Source: CAYPGT01 sp964512985
Lineage (GTDB): Bacteria > Cyanobacteriota > Vampirovibrionia > LMEP-6097
Assembly (NCBI GenBank): GCA_964512985.1
Contig: CAZELI010000010.1
Location: forward strand, 4,863 to 68,862
DNA: 64,000 bases
Reading direction: 5' to 3'
The notes below the pieces were generated by a model. That model saw nothing but the letters and a program-made list of their open reading frames with translations. It was not told the DNA's origin and did no database searches. Made by a program: the position numbers and the translations under genes. Each line of letters starts with the position of its first letter. The stretch's first letter is position 1. Shown one piece after another: positions 26,409 to 35,293 of the stretch.

Positions 26409-26672
26409 ACCTGGAGCTATTGGTACGGATAGGTTTTCAATAATTACTGGTTTATTAGGATTTGTTGTACTTAAATTTGCATTTTGGACAATGTTCTTTA
26501 ATTCTGCATCAGTTGGATTAAGAATCTGTTTTAACTCTTTATGAGCTTCAGCCTCACGCTGAGATCTCTCGGCAGCAGGTATTGAATCCTGACCCTGGAT
26601 TATTGCTTCTCTATTTGGATTCTCTAGTCTAATGTTTATAGTAAAAACTCCTTTGTCTTTACTTGGCCTTCA
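26409..26672 (-). other. In-frame 5' extension of the HAD/membrane gene, possible non-ATG start
   Basis: The frame stays open from the ATG at 26408 back to a TGA at 26670-26672. It encodes a plausible soluble segment (RLENPNREAII, ERSQREAEAHKELKQILN) but has no ATG, GTG or TTG. AAAGGAG at 26648-26654 is followed after 8 nt by ATA (26637-26639) and after 14 nt by ATT (26631-26633). No Shine-Dalgarno stands before the ATG at 26408. Either translation starts at ATA or ATT, as infC does at AUU, giving about 1,111 residues, or an original ATG has mutated. Confidence 0.6.
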
Positions 26673-26675
26673 TCT

Positions 26676-26746
26676 CTGATACGTAATGCTAATCAATGTA
26701 ATATTAGATTTTTGGATTAATTGAGAGATCTAGTATTACGCATCAG
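26676..26746. promoter_or_regulatory. Imperfect inverted repeat upstream of the HAD/membrane gene
   Basis: CTGATACGTAATGCTAA (26676-26692) and TAGTATTACGCATCAG (26731-26746) are near-complementary around a ~38-nt loop. It lies directly upstream of the Shine-Dalgarno and could be an operator or a leader hairpin. Confidence 0.5.
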
Positions 26747-27002
26747 AAAAATATTATAACCCTTATTAGAAGCCATGTCCATAAAGAAAGCATAAATGGT
26801 ATTAACATTAAGAAAAACTAATATATACACTTTAGATAAGATGTAATTTATTAGGGGAAATCATCTAAAAACCACTGGAAATGAAGTTTTTCTAGCTTAA
26901 TCCTCAGTATTATGTTCAAAGAAGCTTAATTTTCCCTCATTTTGAATCATTTCAAGCTAAAGTGATGTCTAAGATAAGGAAACCAAATAATATTTAGTCA
27001 AT
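26747..27002. other. Divergent intergenic region, no gene seen
   Basis: 256 bp between the HAD/membrane gene (left) and rlpA (right), AT-rich. I see no tRNA, strong hairpin or convincing promoter. AAGGAAACC at about 26978-26986 is too far from the rlpA ATG to be a good ribosome-binding site. Confidence 0.5.
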
Positions 27003-27491
27003 ATGCTTTTAAACGGCAAATCAATTAATATACATGTAATTCTCATCAGCCTGGCCTTGATACTTGTTAATACGCATGGCACTAGTAATAATAAAACTAG
27101 CGCAAGTCTTAATAGTACTGGTCTAGCACTTGTGAATTCAACTTTAGGAGAAGCAGAGAAGAAAATGGTACGTATGGGACTTAAACGTACCCATATTATT
27201 TATCAAGCTAAAGCTTCTTGGTATGGTGGTCATTTCCATGGCAAGACCACGGCTAATATGGAAACCTTCGATAAGAACGTTCTTTCCGCAGCCCACAAAA
27301 CCCTTCCTCTTAATACTTACTTACTTGTAACTAACTTAAACAACGGCAAGAAAGTAGTAGTAAGAGTTAATGACAGAGGTCCTTATATAGAAGGCCGAGA
27401 TTTAGACCTTTCCGAAGCCGCAGCTAGGTTAGTAGGCAGCTATGCCAAGGGTGTGGTGCCGGTACGTTTCGAAGTTTTAGAGAGTGTATAA
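27003..27491 (+). CDS. rlpA: RlpA-like double-psi beta-barrel protein
   Basis: Septal peptidoglycan-binding or lytic transglycosylase-like protein. Signal-type hydrophobic segment at about residues 11-25, then the full RlpA core: ASWYGGHFHGKTTANMETFD (about 70-89), AAHKTLPLNTYLLVTNLNNGK, VVVRVNDRGPYIEGRDLDLS, ending VPVRFEVL. Catalytic-type residues (E in METFD, D in NDRGP) are present. It lacks a C-terminal SPOR domain, so septal targeting would need another route. There is no lipobox Cys in the signal region. Confidence 0.93.
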   Translation: MLLNGKSINIHVILISLALILVNTHGTSNNKTSASLNSTGLALVNSTLGEAEKKMVRMGLKRTHIIYQAKASWYGGHFHGKTTANMETFDKNVLSAAHKTLPLNTYLLVTNLNNGKKVVVRVNDRGPYIEGRDLDLSEAAARLVGSYAKGVVPVRFEVLESV

Positions 27492-27522
27492 AATTTGCTC
27501 CGAAAGGGGAAATAATATATTC

Positions 27523-27629
27523 GTCATCCTGAGGGAGGCGAAGCCGACCGTAAGGATCCACTTTTATAAATAGACTATTCGTAGTAGTGGATCCTTACGT
27601 CGCAACCTACGGTTGCTCCTCAGGATGAC
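27523..27629. repeat. Family A palindromic repeat, copy 4 (overlaps panC)
   Basis: 107 bp in the convergent rlpA/panC junction. Its right end, 27607-27629, is read as the last seven codons plus stop of panC. Confidence 0.9.
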
Positions 27630-28383
27630 GTACGCGGACATTATCAATCAACCTCGTAGACCCAATCTTAGCCGCAACAAAAATCCTTCCCCAATGCACC
27701 TCTAAATATTCTACTTTCATTCCTAAGCTTTCTAGATTGTTTCTTGCTGAAACTAAATCATTATCTCTGATTGATTTATAAATATTATCCGCTAACTTTC
27801 TTTCAGTCTCATTTAAATAACGATTACGTGAACTCATCGCTAGTCCACTAGGCTCTCGTAGAATCGGCGCTCCGATAATCTCTACAGGAAGCTTTAATCT
27901 AGCTACCATCTCCTTAATAACCATTAACTGCTGATAGTCTTTCTCCCCAAACACTGCAACATCAGGCTGAATGAGATCGAATAATAACTTCACCACCGTA
28001 CAAACTCCATCGAAATGCCCTGGACGATTGAGCCCACAGAGTTTATTAGTAAGTTCTGGATCCGCATAAATATTATTAACCTCTCCTGCATACATCTCTT
28101 CAACACTTGGAGCCCAAACATAATCTACTCCTAAACCTTCAAGCATCTTAAGATCGTTCTCAAGAGTTTTAGGATACTTACTAAAATCCTCACTCGGACC
28201 GAATTGCAGAGGGTTAACAAAAATACTCACCCAAACTATCTCTGCATGCTGCTTAGCAATCTCTGCTAGTGATAGATGCCCTTCATGTAATGCACCCATA
28301 GTCGGCACTAGAGCAACTTTTTTACCATCATAAGATTGCTGGGCTTCTATGAGTTGTTTTCTGGTGGTGATGAGTTGGGGCAT
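27607..28383 (-). CDS. panC: Pantothenate synthetase
   Basis: ATP-dependent condensation of pantoate and beta-alanine. Recognised by PTMGALHEGHLSLA (28-41, HIGH-like), SIFVNPLQFGPSEDFSKYP, GEKDYQQL, and SSRNRYL near 184-190. The genuine C-terminus should end at about GSTRLIDNV; the following RHPEEQP and the TAG come from the family A repeat. The promoter box TATAAT at 28394-28399 is 10 nt before the ATG, with no Shine-Dalgarno. panB and panD are not in this window; coaX, the next pathway enzyme, is 20 kb away. Confidence 0.95.
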   Translation of the reverse strand: MPQLITTRKQLIEAQQSYDGKKVALVPTMGALHEGHLSLAEIAKQHAEIVWVSIFVNPLQFGPSEDFSKYPKTLENDLKMLEGLGVDYVWAPSVEEMYAGEVNNIYADPELTNKLCGLNRPGHFDGVCTVVKLLFDLIQPDVAVFGEKDYQQLMVIKEMVARLKLPVEIIGAPILREPSGLAMSSRNRYLNETERKLADNIYKSIRDNDLVSARNNLESLGMKVEYLEVHWGRIFVAAKIGSTRLIDNVRVRHPEEQP

Positions 28384-28393
28384 TGGAATTGTG

Positions 28394-28399
28394 ATTATA
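28394..28399 (-). promoter_or_regulatory. -10 box (TATAAT) 10 nt before panC
   Basis: A perfect minus-strand hexamer whose distance to the ATG leaves a 0-4 nt leader. No Shine-Dalgarno is present. Confidence 0.55.
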
Positions 28400-28419
28400 G
28401 TAAAAATTATTGAAAAGTA

Positions 28420-29745
28420 TTAAAAAGGAACTTTCGCAGCTAAATATAAAGGATATTTCTGCAACAATTCATCTGGACTAAGGTTTAGCTCTTGACCTGA
28501 AAGTATGATCATATACTTCGGCTTATATTTATCTGCATATGATTTTAAACTTTTACCACGAGTCTTATTTCCAGATTTAACCTCAATAGGAACAATCTCT
28601 CCTTTGATACTTCTAATAAATTCGATTTCTGCTTTGTTTTCGTTCCATGCATAGAATTTTTCACGACCAGCACTAGCATAAACTAATTCCTGTAAAACAA
28701 AGTTTTCAGCATAGTAACCTTTATATGTTCCAAACTGAAAATCCAATATCACTCTAGGGTCTAATCCGGATAAGGCTCGCAACATACCCATATCAAATAA
28801 ATACAATTTGAAAAAATTCTCTTTTGTATAAGCTGATAAAGGTTGATCTATATGATGCAATACTTGTATCCTGTGAACCAAGCCCACAGCTTCTAACCAA
28901 TCAATGCTGGATACCAATTGACTATATTTTGTTTTACCAGGAATAACATTTTTGAATTTAAATTTACTACTACTTTCATCGGCTTCTCTTGCAAGTTGTT
29001 CTGGAACATTCTGCAAAATTCTTGAAATATGCATAGAATTTTCTTTTCCAGAATGCTTACCAATATCTGCATAATAATTTTCCAGAATCCTTTCCTGAAC
29101 TGCAACTGTAGAGTTAATTCTATTAAGCAATAGATCATCTTTATTATCAAAGAAGGCTTGCACTGCTGCTGGCATTCCGCCAACAATTAAATAATGTTTG
29201 AATAAATCCCACAATTGATCATGCGCATAGATCTTTTTGGTTTCAGGAATTGCTTGAAAATGCTCATATAACATTTCATTACCACTAGCTTGCAAAAACT
29301 CTTCATACGACATTGGTTGCATATGCAAGGTATCTACTTTACCCACTGGAAAGGAAACTCCTACGAGCTTAACTCCTAAGAGAGATCCTGTTGCCATTAC
29401 TTTAAGTTCTGGCATATCTTCACAAAAATATTTCAAACTTGTAATTGCTCGCGGACATTCCTGAATTTCATCAAAAATCAAAAGATCAGTCGTAGGATTT
29501 ATTGTTTGATTAAATCTAGTTGCAAGTTTATTGATGATTTCTTTTGGATCTAAATTCTCGTTAAAGTCTGCATGAACTAATTTATCTTTTTCAAAATTTA
29601 TATAAATGTAGTTAGAAAAATGCTTCTTTGCAAATTCCAGTAAAATATAAGTCTTGCCTATTTGCCTGGCCCCATAAATAAGTAAAGGCTTACGACCTTT
29701 GGACTTAGACCATTCATCAAATTTAGCTAGAATAGTCCTTTTCAT
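28420..29745 (-). CDS. AAA ATPase with DUF4143-type C-terminal domain (ATPase 2)
   Basis: 441 residues. Walker A YGARQIGKT (24-32), Walker B LLIFDEIQECP (near 104-114), sensor-like MATGSLLGV, then the DUF4143 region with YLIVGGMPAAV. The C-terminus carries a PD-(D/E)xK-like pattern (NKAEIEFIRSIKGEIVPIEVKSG near 383-405). It differs considerably from ATPase 1 and has a longer middle. The role of the family is unproven. It is a single-gene unit: a CATAAT box lies about 6 nt before the ATG, and a perfect 11-bp inverted repeat stands at 29781-29810 upstream. Confidence 0.87.
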   Translation of the reverse strand: MKRTILAKFDEWSKSKGRKPLLIYGARQIGKTYILLEFAKKHFSNYIYINFEKDKLVHADFNENLDPKEIINKLATRFNQTINPTTDLLIFDEIQECPRAITSLKYFCEDMPELKVMATGSLLGVKLVGVSFPVGKVDTLHMQPMSYEEFLQASGNEMLYEHFQAIPETKKIYAHDQLWDLFKHYLIVGGMPAAVQAFFDNKDDLLLNRINSTVAVQERILENYYADIGKHSGKENSMHISRILQNVPEQLAREADESSSKFKFKNVIPGKTKYSQLVSSIDWLEAVGLVHRIQVLHHIDQPLSAYTKENFFKLYLFDMGMLRALSGLDPRVILDFQFGTYKGYYAENFVLQELVYASAGREKFYAWNENKAEIEFIRSIKGEIVPIEVKSGNKTRGKSLKSYADKYKPKYMIILSGQELNLSPDELLQKYPLYLAAKVPF

Positions 29746-29780
29746 ATATCATATTATGCCATATTTATCTAAATTTCATA

Positions 29781-29810
29781 TCTAAAAAAGGGTTTTTTGC
29801 CTTTTTTAGA
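29781..29810. terminator. 11-bp inverted repeat between batBC and ATPase 2 (terminator or operator)
   Basis: TCTAAAAAAGG, 8-nt loop, CCTTTTTTAGA. It lies 28 bp past the batBC stop, so it may end the Bat operon, though the stem is A/T-rich and there is only a weak U run. The arm and loop sizes match the repeat before ATPase 1, so an operator role for ATPase 2 is equally possible. Confidence 0.5.
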
Positions 29811-29838
29811 CACATATTACCAAAGTTTTTAACCTAAA

Positions 29839-31608
29839 TTACCACGGCTTCATATTCTTAGCCTTAGCTTTACTGGCCTGACCTTGGTTTTGCTGGACTT
29901 CTCCTGGCTTAGCTTCCTGAGCTTGTCGCAATAATCTATCGATATCTTCCTTATCTAAATTATTGTCTTGATCTTGTTGGGGTTTAGGTTGCTCACTTGG
30001 TTGCTCCCCTGGTTTATCGTTTTTGTTCTGTTTACCCTTATCGTTCTTACCGTCTTTATTCTTGTCTTGGTCTTTATTATTTTTGTTATCCTTCTGATCT
30101 TTTTTATCGTTGCCGTCTTTGTTCTTGTCCTGATCAGCAAGCTTCTTCTTAGCAAGTTCTAAATTATATTTAGCATCTTCATCATTAGGATCTATCCTTA
30201 AAGCATCCTCATAAGAAACAATAGCTTCCTTATACTCTTCTAACTGGAAATGAGCATTGCCCAGATCATAGAGAGCCCTCTCCTTAAGCTTACTAGAATG
30301 TGCTTCACTAGCGGCTCTACTGAAACTAGTGACAGCTTGATCATAAGCGCCCTCACGATAAGTAGCTACTCCGAGATTATAATTAAGTCTAGGATTATGC
30401 GGCTCAGCTACTTGTAACTTGAGATAGTCACTACGAGCTTCTTTATACTTCTCGCTTTGGAGCTTAGAGTCTGCAATCCATAAACGCGGATCGAAGATAT
30501 TTGCTTGTGCTGGAAGTGTACTCATGAATAAGAATAGAATTACAACTAGCTCAATGTGTCTTTTCTTAGTAGTAAAAATATTGCCCTTATTTTTACGGAA
30601 CCAAACTTTAATCCTGTCATAGACTCCTATATCAATACCCAAGAGTATCTCTAATAATAAAGCTATAAGCCCAATAGACATGAAGACTTGATAAGTTTCA
30701 TACCATTGTTGAGTTCTACCAGATTTAACTATCTCAGAACCTTGGTCAGTCTTGATGTGATCGTAATAGAGTTGATCCAAATGGAAGTCTCCTCCACTAG
30801 ATCTGACGTAATAACCGCCACCAGCTTGGGCTATCTTCTTCAAGAAACTATCATCAAGTTTAGAAATAACTACACTACCATCAGTGTCACGAACTAGTCC
30901 TTGAGCTAATTGTATTGGTGCACCCTTAGCTGTACCAATACCAAGAGTATAAATATTAATGCCTTCAGAGTGAGCTCTACTAACCAAAGCTAAAGTTTCT
31001 TCATCATGCTCCTCGCCATCACTCATTATGATTAATGCCTTACCCTCTGACTTAATATGCTCAAAAGCCTTGCGCGCTACTTCTACAGCAGACTTAATAG
31101 AAGTGCCTGGGGTTTCAACAGAATCAGTACTAATACTAGAAATCCAGTCTCTGACCATAAGATAGTCATGGGTTAAAGGAGATTGCAAGAAGGCATCACC
31201 AGCAAAAATTATCAATCCAATTCTATCACCAGAAAGTTTCTCAAGTAATTTATCTATTTCAAACTTCGCTCTAGCTAAACGATTAGGTGAGATATCCTCA
31301 GCAAGCATACTAGTAGAAACATCTAAGGCAATAATAATATTAGTTCCTTTAGTTTCGATTTCTTTCCAATCATAACCCCAACGTGGCGAAATGAAAGAAG
31401 TCACAAACATAGTCACCGCTAGCAATAATAGCGAATATCTAATGATGGTCTTAGAGTTAGAACTATTAGGAAATAATGACTTAAGTTTATCTGGGCGGCA
31501 TAGAATACCCAAAGCCTTAGATCTACGCTTCCAAGAATAATACAGGAAGAATGCCATCGCTGGAATTAGCAGTATAAGAAATAGCAATTCTGGATGTTTT
31601 ATATTCAT
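29839..31608 (-). CDS. BatB-BatC fusion: membrane VWA protein with TPR repeats
   Basis: 589 residues. Transmembrane helices near 10-25 and 57-74, a VWA domain with MIDAS DVSTS (96-100), FAGDAF and SDGEEHD, two further helices near 308-325 and 350-370, then about three TPR units (NPRLNYNLGVATYREGAYDQ; ALYDLGNAHFQLEEYKEA) to about residue 480. A Lys/Asp/Asn-rich low-complexity linker (about 490-560) and a C-terminus ending NMKPW follow. In Bacteroides-type bat operons BatB (VWA) and BatC (TPR) are separate; here they are one protein. The ATG overlaps the batA stop by 4 bp. Confidence 0.88.
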   Translation of the reverse strand: MNIKHPELLFLILLIPAMAFFLYYSWKRRSKALGILCRPDKLKSLFPNSSNSKTIIRYSLLLLAVTMFVTSFISPRWGYDWKEIETKGTNIIIALDVSTSMLAEDISPNRLARAKFEIDKLLEKLSGDRIGLIIFAGDAFLQSPLTHDYLMVRDWISSISTDSVETPGTSIKSAVEVARKAFEHIKSEGKALIIMSDGEEHDEETLALVSRAHSEGINIYTLGIGTAKGAPIQLAQGLVRDTDGSVVISKLDDSFLKKIAQAGGGYYVRSSGGDFHLDQLYYDHIKTDQGSEIVKSGRTQQWYETYQVFMSIGLIALLLEILLGIDIGVYDRIKVWFRKNKGNIFTTKKRHIELVVILFLFMSTLPAQANIFDPRLWIADSKLQSEKYKEARSDYLKLQVAEPHNPRLNYNLGVATYREGAYDQAVTSFSRAASEAHSSKLKERALYDLGNAHFQLEEYKEAIVSYEDALRIDPNDEDAKYNLELAKKKLADQDKNKDGNDKKDQKDNKNNKDQDKNKDGKNDKGKQNKNDKPGEQPSEQPKPQQDQDNNLDKEDIDRLLRQAQEAKPGEVQQNQGQASKAKAKNMKPW

Positions 31609-32597
31609 ATGATCCTAAACAATAGCGTGTTTGCTAGCAACAACTCTCCCATAAAACTCATAAAAGCAATCCACAAGATAGTTTCATAGATATCTTTATA
31701 TGAACTATATTGCTTAACTTGCATTTCTGTTTTCTCTAACTTATCGATATAGTCATAGATTCTTGTTAAATCATTAGTACTTTGTGCACGGAAATATTGT
31801 CCGCCCGTTTGATTAGCAATCTTGATCAAAGATTCTTCATCTATAGGCATAGCTTGCTGAACCATCACTGGACCCATCGGAGTATCTACCTTAAATGGCA
31901 CTTCACCATCTTGCCCTATACCTATAGTATAAATTTTCACGCCAAGTTCTTTTGCCATCTCAGTGGCTATTAGTGGAGGGATATTACCAGAAGTATTCTC
32001 ACCATCGGTCATGAGAATTATTACTCTAGATTTAGCTTGCAGGTCTTTCAAGCGCTTCACCGCAATAGCGATAGCGTCTCCTATCGCCGTAGATCCGCCT
32101 ACCATACCGATCTCCATATTATCGATCAAATCAATAATGGCACCATGGTCTAAGGTAAGTGGACATTGAGTATAAGCCTTCTCTCCAAAGACCAGCAAAG
32201 CCAGTCTATCATTAGGACGCTTCAATACAAATTCCTGTAATAAACTTTTCAAGACTGTTAATCTATCTACTGTCTGTCCATTAAGCCTAAGGTCAAGCGC
32301 TGACATAGATTGTGAAGTATCTACAGCAAGCACCATATCTAGTCCATTATGCTTGCTTACTGTGAACGATTGCCCTAATTGCGGTCTAGCTAATAGAATA
32401 ATAATTAATGCAAGAGTAATAAGTCTCAGTAAGAACGGGAAATGATAACCAATCTTATCAAAGAACGACGAGTAGGCTTTATGATGCTCAGTTAGAGAGA
32501 TGCTCAGATCGCTCTGATTAGCCCGAAAGAAATAAAGCAGTGCTATCACCGGGATAAGAATTAAGAATATTAAAACCCAGGGATTAGCAAAGATCAT
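31605..32597 (-). CDS. BatA-type membrane VWA protein
   Basis: 330 residues: N-terminal helices at about 7-24 and 54-70, then a VWA domain with MIDAS DTSQS (93-97), a conserved Thr in GGSTAIGD, MTDGENTSG, and a C-terminal helix near 305-328. Members of Bat operons form a membrane complex with MoxR; the molecular job (metal insertion, chaperoning or stress) is unsettled. A family A repeat separates it from the upstream gene, so its expression may differ from the promoter-proximal genes. Confidence 0.9.
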   Translation of the reverse strand: MIFANPWVLIFLILIPVIALLYFFRANQSDLSISLTEHHKAYSSFFDKIGYHFPFLLRLITLALIIILLARPQLGQSFTVSKHNGLDMVLAVDTSQSMSALDLRLNGQTVDRLTVLKSLLQEFVLKRPNDRLALLVFGEKAYTQCPLTLDHGAIIDLIDNMEIGMVGGSTAIGDAIAIAVKRLKDLQAKSRVIILMTDGENTSGNIPPLIATEMAKELGVKIYTIGIGQDGEVPFKVDTPMGPVMVQQAMPIDEESLIKIANQTGGQYFRAQSTNDLTRIYDYIDKLEKTEMQVKQYSSYKDIYETILWIAFMSFMGELLLANTLLFRII

Positions 32598-32644
32598 AAG
32601 GATCCTCCTATTATTAACAAGGCTGTCAACTTAAAGACACCATC

Positions 32645-32746
32645 GTCATCCTGAGGAGCAACCGTAGGTTGCGACGTCAGGATCCACTCTGCATGCTTCT
32701 TAGTAGTGGATCCTGACGGTCGGGCTTCGCCCTCCCTCAGGATGAC
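32645..32746. repeat. Family A palindromic repeat, copy 5 (inside the Bat operon)
   Basis: 102 bp, 7 bp after the DUF4381-like gene and 47 bp before batA, all on one strand. As RNA it would form a long hairpin within the polycistronic message. Confidence 0.9.
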
Positions 32747-32753
32747 GAGCGTT

Positions 32754-33374
32754 TTATACCTGTACATTCTCGACCCCCTCCAATGTAGCTTCATCCTGTA
32801 TCAAACCAGTAGTATTCACTGCCCTTGCTTCCTCTGCTGCCACTGTATCTTCAATCGCTCTAATAATCTCTAAGGTAGATTCGATATCTTTTGCCTTAGT
32901 ATCCATAGGCACAGTATAAAGAGCAAACTTCGCTAAATCCGCTCGCTGAAAGATCTTGCTGAGTAACATTGCTTGGCTAGTTTGAATGCGGCGTTCGCTG
33001 ATTAGTATCTCTCGCATTTCATCTTCTGTCTTATCGAGTGCATGCATGCCGAGACGCTGCTCTAAATAGATCCTAATATATTCAGAATAAGACAGATAGA
33101 AATCCTTGCTATTTCTACTGAGATCTAGTTCCTTAAGCCTCTTAACAGTAAGCTGATAAATAGTGAGGTCTGCATCTGGCTTCTTCTTAATATATCTCAT
33201 ATAAATAAAATAGGCTAAGTAAGCTAGAGCTATCACCAGTAAACTGATTTGAAGCCAAGCTGGGATCTCAATCGCATAAAAACCTTGAATATCTCTTAGT
33301 TGTTCCTCCGCAGGAACCGAACTAGATATACCTGGAGCAGTGGGCATTGAATTAATAAGCGTATTGGTTGGCAT
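32754..33374 (-). CDS. DUF4381-like membrane protein of the Bat operon
   Basis: 206 residues with one central transmembrane helix (about 39-57, WLQISLLVIALAYLAYFIYM), then a cytoplasmic helical region (KELDLSRNSKDFYLSYSEYIRIYLEQRLGM), typical of the small proteins between DUF58 and VWA genes. The region after residue 175 is acidic and likely disordered. Its start overlaps the DUF58 stop by one base. Confidence 0.75.
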   Translation of the reverse strand: MPTNTLINSMPTAPGISSSVPAEEQLRDIQGFYAIEIPAWLQISLLVIALAYLAYFIYMRYIKKKPDADLTIYQLTVKRLKELDLSRNSKDFYLSYSEYIRIYLEQRLGMHALDKTEDEMREILISERRIQTSQAMLLSKIFQRADLAKFALYTVPMDTKAKDIESTLEIIRAIEDTVAAEEARAVNTTGLIQDEATLEGVENVQV

Positions 33375-34255
33375 TAGCTCCTTCTCTCCCGCATTAGAAA
33401 TAAATTCAACAGAGTTGAAATATAAGGTCTATTAGTAGATAGGTCTAAGAAGTCCACACCAAGCTTTTTAAATTTAGCTTTCAATATTGCTAAGTGTTTT
33501 TGTTGTGAATGAGCAAATAATTCACGCATAGATTTCTTATTAAGGTTAAGAAGCTCTTTATGACTGGTTTCTGGGTTAATCACTTCGATATAACCAATAT
33601 TAGGTAAAGAGAACTCACGCGGGTCACGCACTGAGATCGCTATCAAGTCTTGAGTTCTGCGCAAGAGTTTTAACTCCCGTTCATAATCTGTAGCATCAAT
33701 AAAATCAGAAATCAAAAACACTATCGTATGTCTCGGAATCAGACTAATCGCCTCAGTGAGAGCAGTTTTAAGATCGGTACGCTTGGAGCGTGGTTGAAAA
33801 GTTAGCAGGTCTTTGATCAGACGAAATATATGTGCCTTACCTTGTTTAGGCGGAACGTAGCTTTCTACCTTATCAGTAATCAACATCATGCCAACTTTAT
33901 CGTTACTCTTAATTGCCAGGGAAGCCAGTACTGAAGCGAGTTCTATCGACATCTCGCGTTTGTTTTGCTCCTGAGTACCAAAGCTACTAGAAGCACTAAG
34001 ATCCACTATCACCACTATAGATAGTTGACGCTCTTCTTTATACTGACGAATAAAAGGGGCTTGCATTCTTGCTGTCACCTTCCAATCAATGCTACGCAGA
34101 TCATCTCCGATCTGATATTCGCGTATAGCCTCGAAGTTCAGTCCCTTCCCCTTAAACGCTGACTTGAACTCACCTGAGAGTATCTCCGATGCCATACGAT
34201 CAGTTTTCACTTGAATTTTTTTGATCTTGGCAAGTAGTTCTTGAGATATTAACAT
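33374..34255 (-). CDS. DUF58 domain protein (VWA-like)
   Basis: 293 residues. The DUF58 hallmark GLNFEAIREYQIGDDLRSIDW (39-59) is followed by a VWA-like half with VVIVDLSASSSF (81-92), VGMMLITD and VFLISDFID. It lies between MoxR and the membrane VWA proteins, its canonical place, and is thought to act with the MoxR ATPase. There is a 12-bp gap to moxR. Confidence 0.92.
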   Translation of the reverse strand: MLISQELLAKIKKIQVKTDRMASEILSGEFKSAFKGKGLNFEAIREYQIGDDLRSIDWKVTARMQAPFIRQYKEERQLSIVVIVDLSASSSFGTQEQNKREMSIELASVLASLAIKSNDKVGMMLITDKVESYVPPKQGKAHIFRLIKDLLTFQPRSKRTDLKTALTEAISLIPRHTIVFLISDFIDATDYERELKLLRRTQDLIAISVRDPREFSLPNIGYIEVINPETSHKELLNLNKKSMRELFAHSQQKHLAILKAKFKKLGVDFLDLSTNRPYISTLLNLFLMRERRS

Positions 34256-34267
34256 TTAAAGTTTCCG

Positions 34268-35293
34268 TTACGGCACCTCAATACTATCGAAAATAACACT
34301 GACAATATTATCTACTGTCTTATCCTCAGCTTCCGCTTCAAAGCTCATAACAATACGCTGCCTCAATACATCAAAACCCACACTCTTAACATCTTGCGGA
34401 GTAACGTAAGCACGTCCTTGTAAGTAAGCATGAGTACGTGCAGCAAGCGCAAGTGCAATAGAAGCACGTGGTGAAGCACCATAAGCAATCAAACCATCTA
34501 ACTCTTTAATCTTATGCGTTTTACCAGAGCTTTTCACTTCGCCGGTTCTAGTTGCAAACACTATATCAATAATATAATCCTGCACTTTCTCATCAATATA
34601 AATACGATCCACTAAATCTCGTGCTTTAAATATATCTTCTCTGCTGATAACCTGGCTAAGCTTAGTATCACGTTTAAGAGACATCATATTCATGATCTTT
34701 TTCTCTTCCTCGCGATTAGGATAATCAATCTTCAGCTTCATCATAAATCTATCCATCTGCGCTTCAGGTAAAGCATAAGTGCCCTCCTGCTCAAGTGGGT
34801 TTTGCGTTGCAAGTACAATAAACGGTTCATCGAGCTTATACGATGTAGAACCTATAGTCACCTGCTTCTCAGCCATAGCCTCTAGCAGTGCAGATTGTAC
34901 TTTTGCTGGCGCGCGGTTAATCTCATCCGCCAGAATCAGGTTAGAGAATATAGGACCTTTCTTCGTCTCAAAGTCATTAGTATTAGGTTTATAAATCTGC
35001 GTACCAATCAAATCCGCTGGAAGCAAGTCTGGAGTGAACTGAATACGCTGAAAATTCAAACCTATGCATTGGGATAAACTCTTAACCGTCTCGGTCTTAG
35101 CCAGCCCAGGCACCCCCTCGATCAATATATGACCACCAGCAATAATCCCCAATAATAAACGCTCTATAAAAAGCTCCTGCCCTATGATTTTCCTGTGTAT
35201 TTCTTGTTTAACTTTTTGGAATATTTGTGAGTGAATTTGTATATCGGTAGTTAACTGTTCTAAATCTGAACTTGTATTTATAGTCTCGGTCAT
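34268..35293 (-). CDS. MoxR-family AAA+ ATPase
   Basis: 341 residues. Walker A GVPGLAKT (60-67), Walker B LADEINRAPAKVQSALLEAM (near 117-136), sensor 1 VLATQNPLEQEGTYALPEAQMDRF, sensor 2 GASPRASIALALAARTHAYLQGR. First gene of the operon. MoxR proteins work as chaperones for the VWA partners encoded downstream. AGGAGATCC lies about 6 nt before the ATG. Confidence 0.95.
   Translation of the reverse strand: MTETINTSSDLEQLTTDIQIHSQIFQKVKQEIHRKIIGQELFIERLLLGIIAGGHILIEGVPGLAKTETVKSLSQCIGLNFQRIQFTPDLLPADLIGTQIYKPNTNDFETKKGPIFSNLILADEINRAPAKVQSALLEAMAEKQVTIGSTSYKLDEPFIVLATQNPLEQEGTYALPEAQMDRFMMKLKIDYPNREEEKKIMNMMSLKRDTKLSQVISREDIFKARDLVDRIYIDEKVQDYIIDIVFATRTGEVKSSGKTHKIKELDGLIAYGASPRASIALALAARTHAYLQGRAYVTPQDVKSVGFDVLRQRIVMSFEAEAEDKTVDNIVSVIFDSIEVP

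Noticed and set aside
29955..30162. Open frames on both strands within the low-complexity part of batBC
   Set aside because: They are by-products of the Lys/Asp/Asn-rich linker codons.
32594..32794. 66-codon minus-strand frame across family A copy 5
   Set aside because: It is repeat DNA read in frame between two Bat genes; no start signal and no conservation expected.
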